Origin: CAVTWH01 sp963738365
GTDB taxonomy: Bacteria > Actinomycetota > Actinomycetes > Mycobacteriales > Micromonosporaceae
Direction: 5' to 3'
Assembly: GCA_963738365.1 (NCBI GenBank)
Contig: CAVTWH010000007.1
Span: 558,001-622,000, forward strand
Length of the DNA stretch: 64,000 nucleotides
Shown here: piece by piece, positions 17,475-25,368 of the stretch
Numbering within the stretch: position 1 is the stretch's first letter
How the letters are laid out: every line of letters starts with the position of its first letter
Notes under the pieces: generated by a model
What the model was told of the DNA's origin: nothing
Seen by the model: only the letters and a program-made list of their open reading frames with translations
The model's database searches: none
Translations under genes and position numbers: made by a program

Positions 17475-20314
17475 ATGCGCTTCAGATCCTTGCCCGCCAA
17501 GGTCGCCACCGGCTTCGCGGCCGCGGTGTGCGCGGCCGCCGCGTTGGTCGCCGTGCAGGCGGCCACCGGCGGCTCACCGGCGGGCGCGGCCGCTGCTGAC
17601 CCGTACACCTTCAAGAACGTCCAGATCGCCGGTGGTGGGTTCGTCCCCGGGATCATCTTCAACCAGACCAAGAAGGACCTGATCTACGCGCGTACCGACA
17701 TCGGTGGCGCCTACCGCTGGGACGCCACCAACTCGAAGTGGATCCCGCTGCTGGACTGGGTCGGCTACACCAACTGGGGCTACAACGGCGTGGTGAGCCT
17801 GGCCACCGACTCGGTCGACACCAACAAGGTGTACGTCGCGGTCGGCATGTACACCAACAGCTGGGACCCCAACAACGGCGCCATCCTGCGCTCCGCCGAC
17901 CAGGGCGCCACCTGGGCGGTCAGCCCGCTGCCGTTCAAGCTGGGCGGCAACATGCCCGGCCGCGGCATGGGCGAGCGGCTGGCGGTCGACCCCAACAAGA
18001 ACAGCATCCTGTACTTCGGCGCGCCCAGCGGCAACGGCCTGTGGCGCAGCACCGACTCCGGGGTGACCTGGGCGAAGGTGACCGCCTTCCCCAACCCGGG
18101 CAACTACGTGGCCACGCCGGGCGACGCCTACAACGGTGACAACCAGGGCGTCGTCTGGGTCACCTTCGACAAGTCCAGCGCCGCCGCCGGCGCCACCACG
18201 CAGACCATCTACGTCGGCGTGGCGGACAAGGCGAACACCGTGTACCGGTCCACCGACGGCGGCGTCACCTGGGCCGCCGTGCCGGGCACCCGACCGGGTA
18301 CATCGCCCACAAGGGCGTGCTGGACACCGTCAACCACTACCTCTACATCGCCACCAGCGACACCGGCGGCCCGTACGACGGCGCCAAGGGCGACGTGTGG
18401 AGGCTCAACACCGCCACCGGCGCCTGGACGCAGATCAGCCCCATCCCGTCCAGCAGCTCGGACGACTACTTCGGCTACTCCGGCCTGACCATCGACCGCC
18501 AGCACCCCAGCACGATCATGGTCGCCACCCAGGTCTCCTGGTGGCCGGACGCCATCTTCTTCCGCAGCACCGACTCCGGCGCCACCTGGACCCGGATGTG
18601 GGACTTCACCAGCTACCCCAACCGCAGCTTCCGGTACACCATGGACATCTCCTCGGCGCCCTGGCTCACCTTCGGCACCAACCCGCAGCCGCCGGAGGTC
18701 ACCCCCAAGCTGGGCTGGATGAACGAGTCGGTGGAGATCGACCCGTTCAACTCCGACCGGCTGCTCTACGGCACCGGCGCCACGCTGTACGGCACGACCA
18801 ACCTCACCAACTGGGACACGGGAACGCAGTTCACCATCAAGCCCATGGTGACCGGCCTGGAGGAGACCGCCGTCCAGGACCTGATCAGCCCGCCTACCGG
18901 CGCCCCGCTGATCAGCGGCCTCGGTGACATCGGCGGGTTCCGGCACACCAACCTCGACGCTGTCCCGGCGTCGATGTTCACCGGCCCGGTCTTCACCAGT
19001 ACGACCAGCCTCGACTACGCCGAGACCAACGCGAGCGTGCTGGTCCGGGCCGGCAACTTCACCGACTCGGACCGGCCCAACGACAGCCACGTGGCGTTCT
19101 CCACCGACGGCGGGGCCAACTGGTTCCAGGGCACCGAGCCGGGCGGCGTCAACACCGGCGGTACGGTCGCCGCGGCCGCCGACGGCAGCCGCTTCGTCTG
19201 GGCCCCGGGCGACGCCGGCCAGCAGGTCGTCTACTCGGTCGGCTTCGGCAACACCTGGACCGCCTCGACCGGGGTACCCTCCGGCGCCGTGGTCGAGTCC
19301 GACCGGGTCAACCCGAAGAAGTTCTACGCCGTCGCCAACGGCACCTTCTACGTCAGCACCAACGGCGGCGCCGCGTTCACCGCCGCCGCCACCGGACTGC
19401 CGGCCACCGGCGTCAAGTTCAAGGCGGTGCCCGGGCACGAGGGCGATATCTGGTTGGCCGGCGGGACCGGCGGCATGTACCACTCGACCAACGGCGGCGC
19501 GAGCTTCACCAAGGTCGCGAACGTCACCGAGGCGTACAACATCGGCTTCGGCAAGGCCGCCCCCGGCCAGACCTACCAGGCGCTCTACACGGTCGCCCTG
19601 ATCGACGGGGTGAACGGCGTGTTCCGCTCCGACGATGCCGGTGCCAGCTGGGTACGCATCAACGACGACCAGCACCAGTACGGCAACATCGGCGAGGCGC
19701 TCACCGGCGACCCGCGCATCTACGGCCGCGTCTACATCGGCACCAACGGCCGCGGCATCATCTACGGCGACCGGATCAGCACCACCACGCCATCGGTGAG
19801 CCCCAGCTCGGCGTCGCCGTCGCGGTCCGCGTCACCGTCGGTCAGCCCGTCGCGTAGTTCGGGTTCGCCGTCGGTGAGCCCATCGCGTAGTTCCGGTTCG
19901 CCGTCGGTGAGCCCGTCGCGTAGTTCGGCGTCGCCGTCGGTCAGTCCGTCGCGCAGTGTGTCGCCGTCGCCGTCGCCGTCGGGGACAACCGGCGGCTGCA
20001 AGGTGGCCTACTCGGTCACCGGCCAGTGGCCGGGCGGTTTCCAGGGCGCCGTCCACATCACCAACACCGGCGCAACGGCCATCAACGGCTGGACGTTGAC
20101 CTGGTCGTTCGCCAACGGGCAGGTGATCAACCAGATGTGGGGCGGTACGCCGACCCAGTCCGGTGCCAACGTCAGCGTGGCCAGCGTCAGCTACACCGCC
20201 GCCCTGGCGGCCGGCGGTGGCAGCCAGGACGTCGGCTTCCTGGCGAGCATGACGAGCACGAACGCGGTGCCCACCTCGTTCAAGCTCAACGGCACGACCT
20301 GCGCCATCGGCTGA
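17475..20314 (+). CDS. Secreted GH74 xyloglucanase with C-terminal CBM2 (one frameshift)
   Basis: About 945 residues. A signal peptide (residues 1-38, ending AGAAAA) precedes a twin beta-propeller GH74 catalytic module. The two catalytic Asp lie in YARTDIGGAYRW and in GLGDIGGFRH, matching the family's acid/base pair, and Asp-box repeats (STDGGVTWA, SDDAGASWV) recur. A Ser/Pro linker of PSVSPSRSS repeats (about 19790-19980) joins a CBM2 cellulose-binding module (CKVAYSVTGQWPGGFQGA to FKLNGTTCAIG). The frame is lost near 18290 and recovered at GYIAHKGVLDTV; one missing base explains it. It probably cleaves xyloglucan in plant cell walls. It ends before a strong hairpin terminator. Confidence 0.92.
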
Positions 20315-20330
20315 CCCTCCGGTCAGCATG

Positions 20331-20364
20331 CGACGGCCCGGACCAGCGATGGTCCGGGCCGTCG
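20331..20364. terminator. Bidirectional terminator between GH74 and gntK
   Basis: A perfect 15-bp stem, CGACGGCCCGGACCA (20331-20345) pairing with TGGTCCGGGCCGTCG (20350-20364), has a GCGA loop. It lies 16 bp after the GH74 stop and 7 bp before the gntK stop on the other strand, so it can terminate both convergent transcripts. Confidence 0.85.
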
Positions 20365-20371
20365 TGCGTGG

Positions 20372-20896
20372 TCAGAACCCGAGGTGGCTGAGGATGTCGT
20401 CGACCACGGTCGTCGGCGGACGGGTGTTGTCCACCTCGATGACATGCTCGTCCGGCGTCGGCGGCTCCAGCGCCGCGAGCTGGGTGGTGAGCAGGTCGGC
20501 CGGGAAGAAGTGCCCCTCCCGGTGCAGCACCCGGTGCGCCAGCACGTCGGGGGAGCTGCGCAGGAACACTACCCGGACGTGTTTGTGCCCGGCCCGCAGC
20601 TGGTCACGGTAGCTGCGCTTGAGCGCCGAGCAGGTCACCACGGCGGTCTCGCCGGCCTCCTCGCAGGTGTCGATCCACTGCGCGATGGCCGCCAGCCAGG
20701 GCTGCCGGTCGGCGTCGGTGAGCGGCAGCCCGGCGTGCATCTTGTCGATGTTGGCCTGCGGATGGAACGAGTCCGCCTCGGCGTACACGCAGCCGAGCCG
20801 CTGGGCCAGCAGCGTGCCGATGGTCGTCTTGCCGCTGCCGGAGACGCCCATCACCAGGACGATCAGAGGCTGGGTCACCGGACCAGTATGGGTCAC
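20372..20896 (-). CDS. gntK: Gluconokinase
   Basis: A 174-residue kinase phosphorylating gluconate to 6-phosphogluconate for the pentose phosphate pathway. It has the P-loop VMGVSGSGKTTIG, ADSFHPQANIDKMHAG (substrate site), LTDADRQPWL and VVTCSALKRSYRDQLR, all typical of GntK. GTG 20896 overlaps the TGA of the preceding gene (GTGA), implying coupling; a second in-frame GTG seven codons later is an alternative. No gluconate permease or regulator is adjacent. Confidence 0.92.
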   Translation of the reverse strand: MTHTGPVTQPLIVLVMGVSGSGKTTIGTLLAQRLGCVYAEADSFHPQANIDKMHAGLPLTDADRQPWLAAIAQWIDTCEEAGETAVVTCSALKRSYRDQLRAGHKHVRVVFLRSSPDVLAHRVLHREGHFFPADLLTTQLAALEPPTPDEHVIEVDNTRPPTTVVDDILSHLGF

Positions 20897-21714
20897 CCGT
20901 GATCCACGACGATGGTGGAGACCCCGGTGGTGGCATCCACGTCGTAACGATCGGTGGCGCTGTCGTACCCACTGGTGGTGAAGACCGACCCGCCGGAGAC
21001 GCCGGAGTGCTGCTCGCCGTCGAGGGTGGCGCTGGCGGCACCGCCGCCCACCCGCAGCCGGGCCGGGGTGCCGGCCGGCGCGTGCACGGTGACCGAACCG
21101 GCCCCACCGGCGACGCCGACCCGGACCGTCCCGTGCGGCTTCGGCAGCGACACCGTGACCGTGCTGACCCCGGTGGCGAAGTCCAGGCCGGCCAGGCCGC
21201 CCTCGTGGGCGTCCACGGTGGCCTCGTTCGAGCCGCCGCCCAGCCGCACGTGCCAGGCCACCTTGTCGGAGAGCTCGACCAGCACCGTCGAGGCGCCGTG
21301 CTGCCCGCTGTCGGTCAACTGCACCTCGACCGTGTCCCCGTGGTCGATCACCGCCGGCAGCAGCGCGCCGCCGTCCGGCGTGGAGATCCGGTACATGTCG
21401 GCGCCGGTGTCGCCGGTCCGTACGGTGACCGTCGTCGCGCCGCTGACCAGGTCGAGCGTCGCCTCGTCACGGCCGTGCGCGGCCCCGGCGACCCGGTGCC
21501 GATGGTGGCTGGTCGCCGGGTCACCGTGGCGCCGCACGTCGTTGATCGCTCCGCGCGCCATGATCAGGAAGAGTGCCCCGCCGACGATCACGGCCAGGAC
21601 CAGGGCACAGATCCAGAGCAGCCGTCGGTCGGCCGGGCCGGGGGTCGGCGCGGTCGGCTGCGTCCCGCTCGCGCTGTGCCGGCCGGGCGCCGGCTCGTGG
21701 TCAACGGTGGTCAT
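20893..21714 (-). CDS. Membrane-anchored beta-rich protein of unknown function
   Basis: 273 residues: a disordered N-terminal 30, one membrane span (WICALVLAVIVGGALFLIM, about 35-53), then an extracytoplasmic domain of repeated short beta strands with a recurring pattern (ATLDLVSGATTVTV, STVLVELSD, STVTVSLPKPHGTV, SVTVHAPAG, ATLDGEQHSG). This resembles beta-helical adhesin-like or LiaF-type sensor domains (DUF4097/DUF2807 type), but I cannot assign it. Its stop overlaps the gntK start, so they share a transcript, although a functional link is not obvious. Confidence 0.65.
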   Translation of the reverse strand: MTTVDHEPAPGRHSASGTQPTAPTPGPADRRLLWICALVLAVIVGGALFLIMARGAINDVRRHGDPATSHHRHRVAGAAHGRDEATLDLVSGATTVTVRTGDTGADMYRISTPDGGALLPAVIDHGDTVEVQLTDSGQHGASTVLVELSDKVAWHVRLGGGSNEATVDAHEGGLAGLDFATGVSTVTVSLPKPHGTVRVGVAGGAGSVTVHAPAGTPARLRVGGGAASATLDGEQHSGVSGGSVFTTSGYDSATDRYDVDATTGVSTIVVDHG

Positions 21715-21865
21715 CGTGGAATCCCTCCCCGCGTGGGCGGTAGACCATTCCCTGGTACCCCGCCCGCCGGCCGCTTACGCACGTCTGCCCGATCAGCCCT
21801 GGTCCATCCGCATCCGCCCTGCCCATCCGGGAGCGGGCCCGGTCGTGTTGTGAGAGCATCGCGGC

Positions 21866-22522
21866 ATGGCAGCGGGTACCACCGTCATCCCGGTCACCAT
21901 CGAAGGCGCCGACAAGAAGTCGTTCGCCACCGCCGTCGACTGGCCCGGCTGGTCGCGCTCCGGCCGCGACGAGGAGGCCGCCCTCGAAGCCCTGGTCAGC
22001 TACGCCCCCCGGTACGCCGAAGTGGCCAAGCTGGCACACCGGCGCTTCCCGGCCCGCCCCGAACCCTCCGTCGTGCAGCGCCTGGCCGGCGACGGTGCCA
22101 CCTCCTTCGGGGTACCCGGCAAGGTCACCGACCCCGACCGCGCCCCCCTGACCGCCGCCGACATGCGCTCCCGGCTCGCCCTGCTCCGCGCCAGCTGGGA
22201 GTACTTCGAGAAGGTCGCCACCGCCGCCCCGCCCACCCTGCGCAAAGGTCCGCGCGGCGGCGGCCGGGACACCGCCGCCATCATCGAACACGTCCTCGGC
22301 GCCGAAGCGGGCTACGCCCGCCAGATCGGGCTCAAACTGCCCGCCCCGGGGTCGTTCGACGACGCGGGGGCGCTGCACGAGGCGATCCTGGAAGTGCTGT
22401 CGGGGGCAGCCGACGGTGAACCGATCGCGGGACGCAAGTGGACGGCCCGGTACGCCTCCCATCGGATCGCCTGGCATGCCTTGGACCACGCCTGGGAGAT
22501 CCAGGACAAATCCGAGTCCTAG
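21866..22522 (+). CDS. DinB-like helical protein with N-terminal beta segment
   Basis: 218 residues. The N-terminal ~40 (VIPVTIEGADKKSF, TAVDWPGWSRSGRDEEAALE) has the look of a HicB-type beta-alpha-beta fold. The rest is a helical bundle with ADMRSRLALLRASWEYFEK and SHRIAWHALDHAWEIQDK, resembling DinB/mycothiol-dependent enzymes, whose metal site uses spaced His. His residues occur at AWHALDHAW and in IIEHVLGAEAGY, which fits a three-His site. No reaction can be named. The stop codon shares CTAG with the opposing mycosin gene. Confidence 0.65.
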   Translation: MAAGTTVIPVTIEGADKKSFATAVDWPGWSRSGRDEEAALEALVSYAPRYAEVAKLAHRRFPARPEPSVVQRLAGDGATSFGVPGKVTDPDRAPLTAADMRSRLALLRASWEYFEKVATAAPPTLRKGPRGGGRDTAAIIEHVLGAEAGYARQIGLKLPAPGSFDDAGALHEAILEVLSGAADGEPIAGRKWTARYASHRIAWHALDHAWEIQDKSES

Positions 22523-23643
22523 CCGGGCTGGCCGCGCCTCCACCGGAGTGCGGCGATCACGATGATGACTGCGCCAACCAGCGCCGACAGGGCGAGCAGG
22601 ACTGTGCCGACGATGAGTTTGCGGTCGTGCTGGCCGGCCGACTGGTTGTTGGTTGTGGATGAGGGACTGGCGCCCAGTGGCGGGACGTCGGCGGTGAGTG
22701 CTTTGAGCGGGTTGACGATGCCGTAGCCGTACTGGTCGTCGCGGCCGGGCGGTCCCTCGTCGTCGGCGGTCGCTTCGAGACGGTGCGCGACTTCGGCGGC
22801 GGAGAGGTTGGGGAATTTGGCGCGGACGAGTGCGGCGACGCCGGCCACGATGGCGGTGCTGAAGCTCGTCCCTTCGGAGGTCTCGTAGCCATCACCGAGT
22901 CTGGGTGTCGAAATTTCTGTTCCGGGCGCGGTCAGCGCGGTGGCTTGTCCGGTTAGCGAGAAGCCGGCAAGAATGCCGGCACGGGTGGTCGCTCCAACTG
23001 CTATGACTCCATCGAGTTTGGCTGGATAGCCGATCTCGTTGTGTCCGCTGTCGCGGTTCCCTGTGCCCGCGATGATCAGAGCGTCTGCCGCTCTGGCCTT
23101 CGCGACCGCCGTGGCCCACTCGGCGGTGTTGTTGCCGATGAAAGCGACGCAGATGACCTTTGCGCCATGATCTGCTGCCCAGGAGACACCGTTCGCCTCA
23201 GCAGCGTCATAGTCCCGTGTGTCGTCTGCCCTTATCGGCAGGATGTGTGCAGATGGAGAGATTCCAAGAATGCCCTCCTGCCCTCCAACGCCATGTCCGT
23301 GGCCGGCAACGATTGTCGCGACCGCTGTTCCGTGGCCGTTCTGATCCCGCTGAGCAGCGGAGATGAAGCCGCTTGCGGCGTCGGCGCCGGGCAGGACTGA
23401 GCCGACGAGGTCGGGCTGATCACCGTTGACACCCGTATCCACGATCCCGACAACAACGTCGCCGCCGGTGACGATCCGATGGGCTTCGTTGATTCGAAGG
23501 GTGTTGAGGTACCACTGGTCATTTCGGGTCACGTCTGCCTGAGCAGGGACGGCGGCCATGGTCGCGACCATGATGGCCAAGGTTCCCGTCATTGACGCCA
23601 GTGGCAGTGGTCGCTGTATCGATGGCCACCAACTCCGCCTCAT
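22519..23643 (-). CDS. Mycosin-like subtilisin-family serine protease
   Basis: 374 residues. A signal peptide (LPLASMTGTLAIMVATMA, cleavage near VPAQA) precedes an S8 protease domain with the triad Asp in VVGIVDTGVNGDQPDL, His in DQNGHGTAVATIVAG and Ser in GTSFSTAIVAGVAAL. A C-terminal membrane anchor (LLALSALVGAVIIVIAAL) ends in RWRRGQPG. This is the architecture of MycP proteases attached to type VII secretion. ATG 23643 overlaps the TGA of the preceding WXG-like gene (ATGA). A longer start at 23733 would lie inside that gene and is unlikely. It is the last gene of the T7SS-like operon and is intact. Confidence 0.88.
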   Translation of the reverse strand: MRRSWWPSIQRPLPLASMTGTLAIMVATMAAVPAQADVTRNDQWYLNTLRINEAHRIVTGGDVVVGIVDTGVNGDQPDLVGSVLPGADAASGFISAAQRDQNGHGTAVATIVAGHGHGVGGQEGILGISPSAHILPIRADDTRDYDAAEANGVSWAADHGAKVICVAFIGNNTAEWATAVAKARAADALIIAGTGNRDSGHNEIGYPAKLDGVIAVGATTRAGILAGFSLTGQATALTAPGTEISTPRLGDGYETSEGTSFSTAIVAGVAALVRAKFPNLSAAEVAHRLEATADDEGPPGRDDQYGYGIVNPLKALTADVPPLGASPSSTTNNQSAGQHDRKLIVGTVLLALSALVGAVIIVIAALRWRRGQPG

Positions 23644-24794
23644 CGAGGATTTCCGAGGATCGGACCGGGGTCGTGGTGAGTCGGTTCTGGGGCGGGTTTC
23701 AGAACTCCTGGCACTCCGCGCTCCACCTCCCACTCCGTATAGGGTTCCCCACGCCGCCCTCGGCCGCGTCCGCTTCTGCCGGCGATTCCGTTGGCGAGGC
23801 CAAGGGGCGCGTTCCCTGGGGCGTGTCGACCTGCAGACGCATCGTGGACGGCATCCTCGGAAGTCGTACTGTGATCGGCCGGGGCGCGTTGAGACGGTTC
23901 AGCCGAACGTGTGGTGCGTTGGTCTCTCGCTGGACCACTATCGAGTGCGCGAGAGTACGTGGTCCAGCGACCGGGTTGACCTTCGACCGGCAGCCAAGTT
24001 ACAGATCGGTCCCGGGAGGCGCCCGCACCGGGTGCTGGGTAAGAAGCGCCGGGCGCGGGGGCGGGTGACACTCGGTCGCCGCCGCCCCGGGATGCCAAAA
24101 GGGGAAGTCCGGGACCCGCGGAGCTGTTCCACGCGGATGAGGGTGGCGAGCTGTCCCATGCCCGTGACGGTTGCGTGCTGGGCTGAGGCCCGGCAGCGTT
24201 CGACCCGGGCTGATCGGCCGGCGCGGCAAACATTCCGCCGGTATCTGCGTGTGCCCGGCCGATCGCGCCCGGGGTCTGGTATGGCGCGGGGACATTCAGG
24301 TTCGTGCCGTAGTCGTAGGCGGCTTCGTCGGCTTCGCGCATCGCCTGTGCGCCCTGTTCCTGAAGGACGGGGTGCATGCTGCGGTACGAGATGGTCGCCG
24401 GCTGCTGCCATTTCTGGTTGAGGTCCTCGACCGTCGCCCGCGCCTTCATCAGCGTGTCGGCGATGCTGGACACCGCCAGCGCGTTGCCCGAGGCGTCGTG
24501 GCTGGTGGAGGTGATTGCTTTGATGAGGACGGTCAGCTGTTGTTGGAAGGCGAGCGCGGCCGAGCCCGGTACCGGTGGCCAGTCGCGGGCGAGGGCGTCG
24601 GCGAGTGCCTGGAGTTGGATGCGGCAGGAGTCGAGCAGGTCGTACGTGCGGTTCCACACGTCGGCCTGATACCGGGCGATGCCGTCATCCTCGCGCTGGA
24701 TGAGGTGCCACATCGCCGGCACGTCGAGCTGGTTCCAGTCGACCGACGGCGGGTTGCCGGCCGAGCGTGGCGGTAGCCGGTCCCTGTCGCTCAC
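23640..24794 (-). CDS. WXG100/PPE-like protein with disordered tail, putative type VII substrate
   Basis: 384 residues from GTG 24794 (GGAGACC ribosome binding site). Residues 15-145 are predicted helical (VPAMWHLIQREDDGIARY, DLLDSCRIQLQALADALA, FQQQLTVLIKAI, IADTLMKARATVEDLNQKW), like the helical hairpin of ESX/PPE substrates, though no exact WXG turn is seen. The remaining ~230 residues are Pro/Ser/Gly/Ala-rich with repeats such as WDSSPPSSAWNSS. The gene is coupled to the mycosin by an ATGA overlap, which supports a secreted-substrate role. A longer start at 24884 is possible. Confidence 0.7.
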   Translation of the reverse strand: MSDRDRLPPRSAGNPPSVDWNQLDVPAMWHLIQREDDGIARYQADVWNRTYDLLDSCRIQLQALADALARDWPPVPGSAALAFQQQLTVLIKAITSTSHDASGNALAVSSIADTLMKARATVEDLNQKWQQPATISYRSMHPVLQEQGAQAMREADEAAYDYGTNLNVPAPYQTPGAIGRAHADTGGMFAAPADQPGSNAAGPQPSTQPSRAWDSSPPSSAWNSSAGPGLPLLASRGGGDRVSPAPAPGASYPAPGAGASRDRSVTWLPVEGQPGRWTTYSRALDSGPARDQRTTRSAEPSQRAPADHSTTSEDAVHDASAGRHAPGNAPLGLANGIAGRSGRGRGRRGEPYTEWEVERGVPGVLKPAPEPTHHDPGPILGNPR

Positions 24795-24906
24795 CGCTGG
24801 TCTCCACAGTTGCGGTTGTTCACCGTCCACCTCCCCAGGCGCCGGTCCGAGGGTAGCGGAACTGCTCGACGCAGTGGTACCCACACATCACGATCTGTGG
24901 ATAACT

Positions 24907-25368
24907 TCAGTGCAGGCGTGCGGCCAGCGCGTATGCGATGACAGCCACTCCGGCCAGCACCGCTGCCCACAGTAGGCCGGTGACCCACAGCGGGCGCACG
25001 GTCCGGGCCGGTACCCCGTCCAGCCGTGCCCGGACCCGGCGCAGCAGCAGCAGCGGGTCGGTCGCAGGTACCTCGTCGACGACGGCCGGTTCGGGTGGCG
25101 GCCCGAGGCGGCGGACGGCGCCCCGGCCCAGCCGCGCACCGAGTGCCCGCCACAGCAGGGTGGCGTCGGCGTCCACCCGTTCGACCAGGGCGTGCGCGGC
25201 GTCGACCCGGTCGGCGGCCGCCTCGACCAGCTGTTCGGTGCGCGCCACCGCGTCCCGGGCGTCGGCGAGCTGCTCGGTGTACCAGTCCCGGGCGGCCTGC
25301 TCCTGCTCGGCGAGGACGCGGCGGGCGTCGGCGAGTTGGCGGATGAGTTCGGGGTAGGACTCAGCCAT
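24907..25368 (-). CDS. Coiled-coil protein with C-terminal membrane anchor
   Basis: 153 residues. Residues 1-70 form a predicted coiled coil (LIRQLADARRVLAEQEQAAR, AVARTEQLVEAAADRV), followed by a linker with PPPEPAVVDEVPATDPLLLL, and a single membrane span near the end (LWVTGLLWAAVLAGVAVIAY) with a short tail ALAARLH. It overlaps the end of the ATPase gene by 8 bp. A tail-anchored coiled coil beside a soluble FtsK-like ATPase could be the membrane docking factor of this system; that is inference from position and topology. Confidence 0.7.
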   Translation of the reverse strand: MAESYPELIRQLADARRVLAEQEQAARDWYTEQLADARDAVARTEQLVEAAADRVDAAHALVERVDADATLLWRALGARLGRGAVRRLGPPPEPAVVDEVPATDPLLLLRRVRARLDGVPARTVRPLWVTGLLWAAVLAGVAVIAYALAARLH

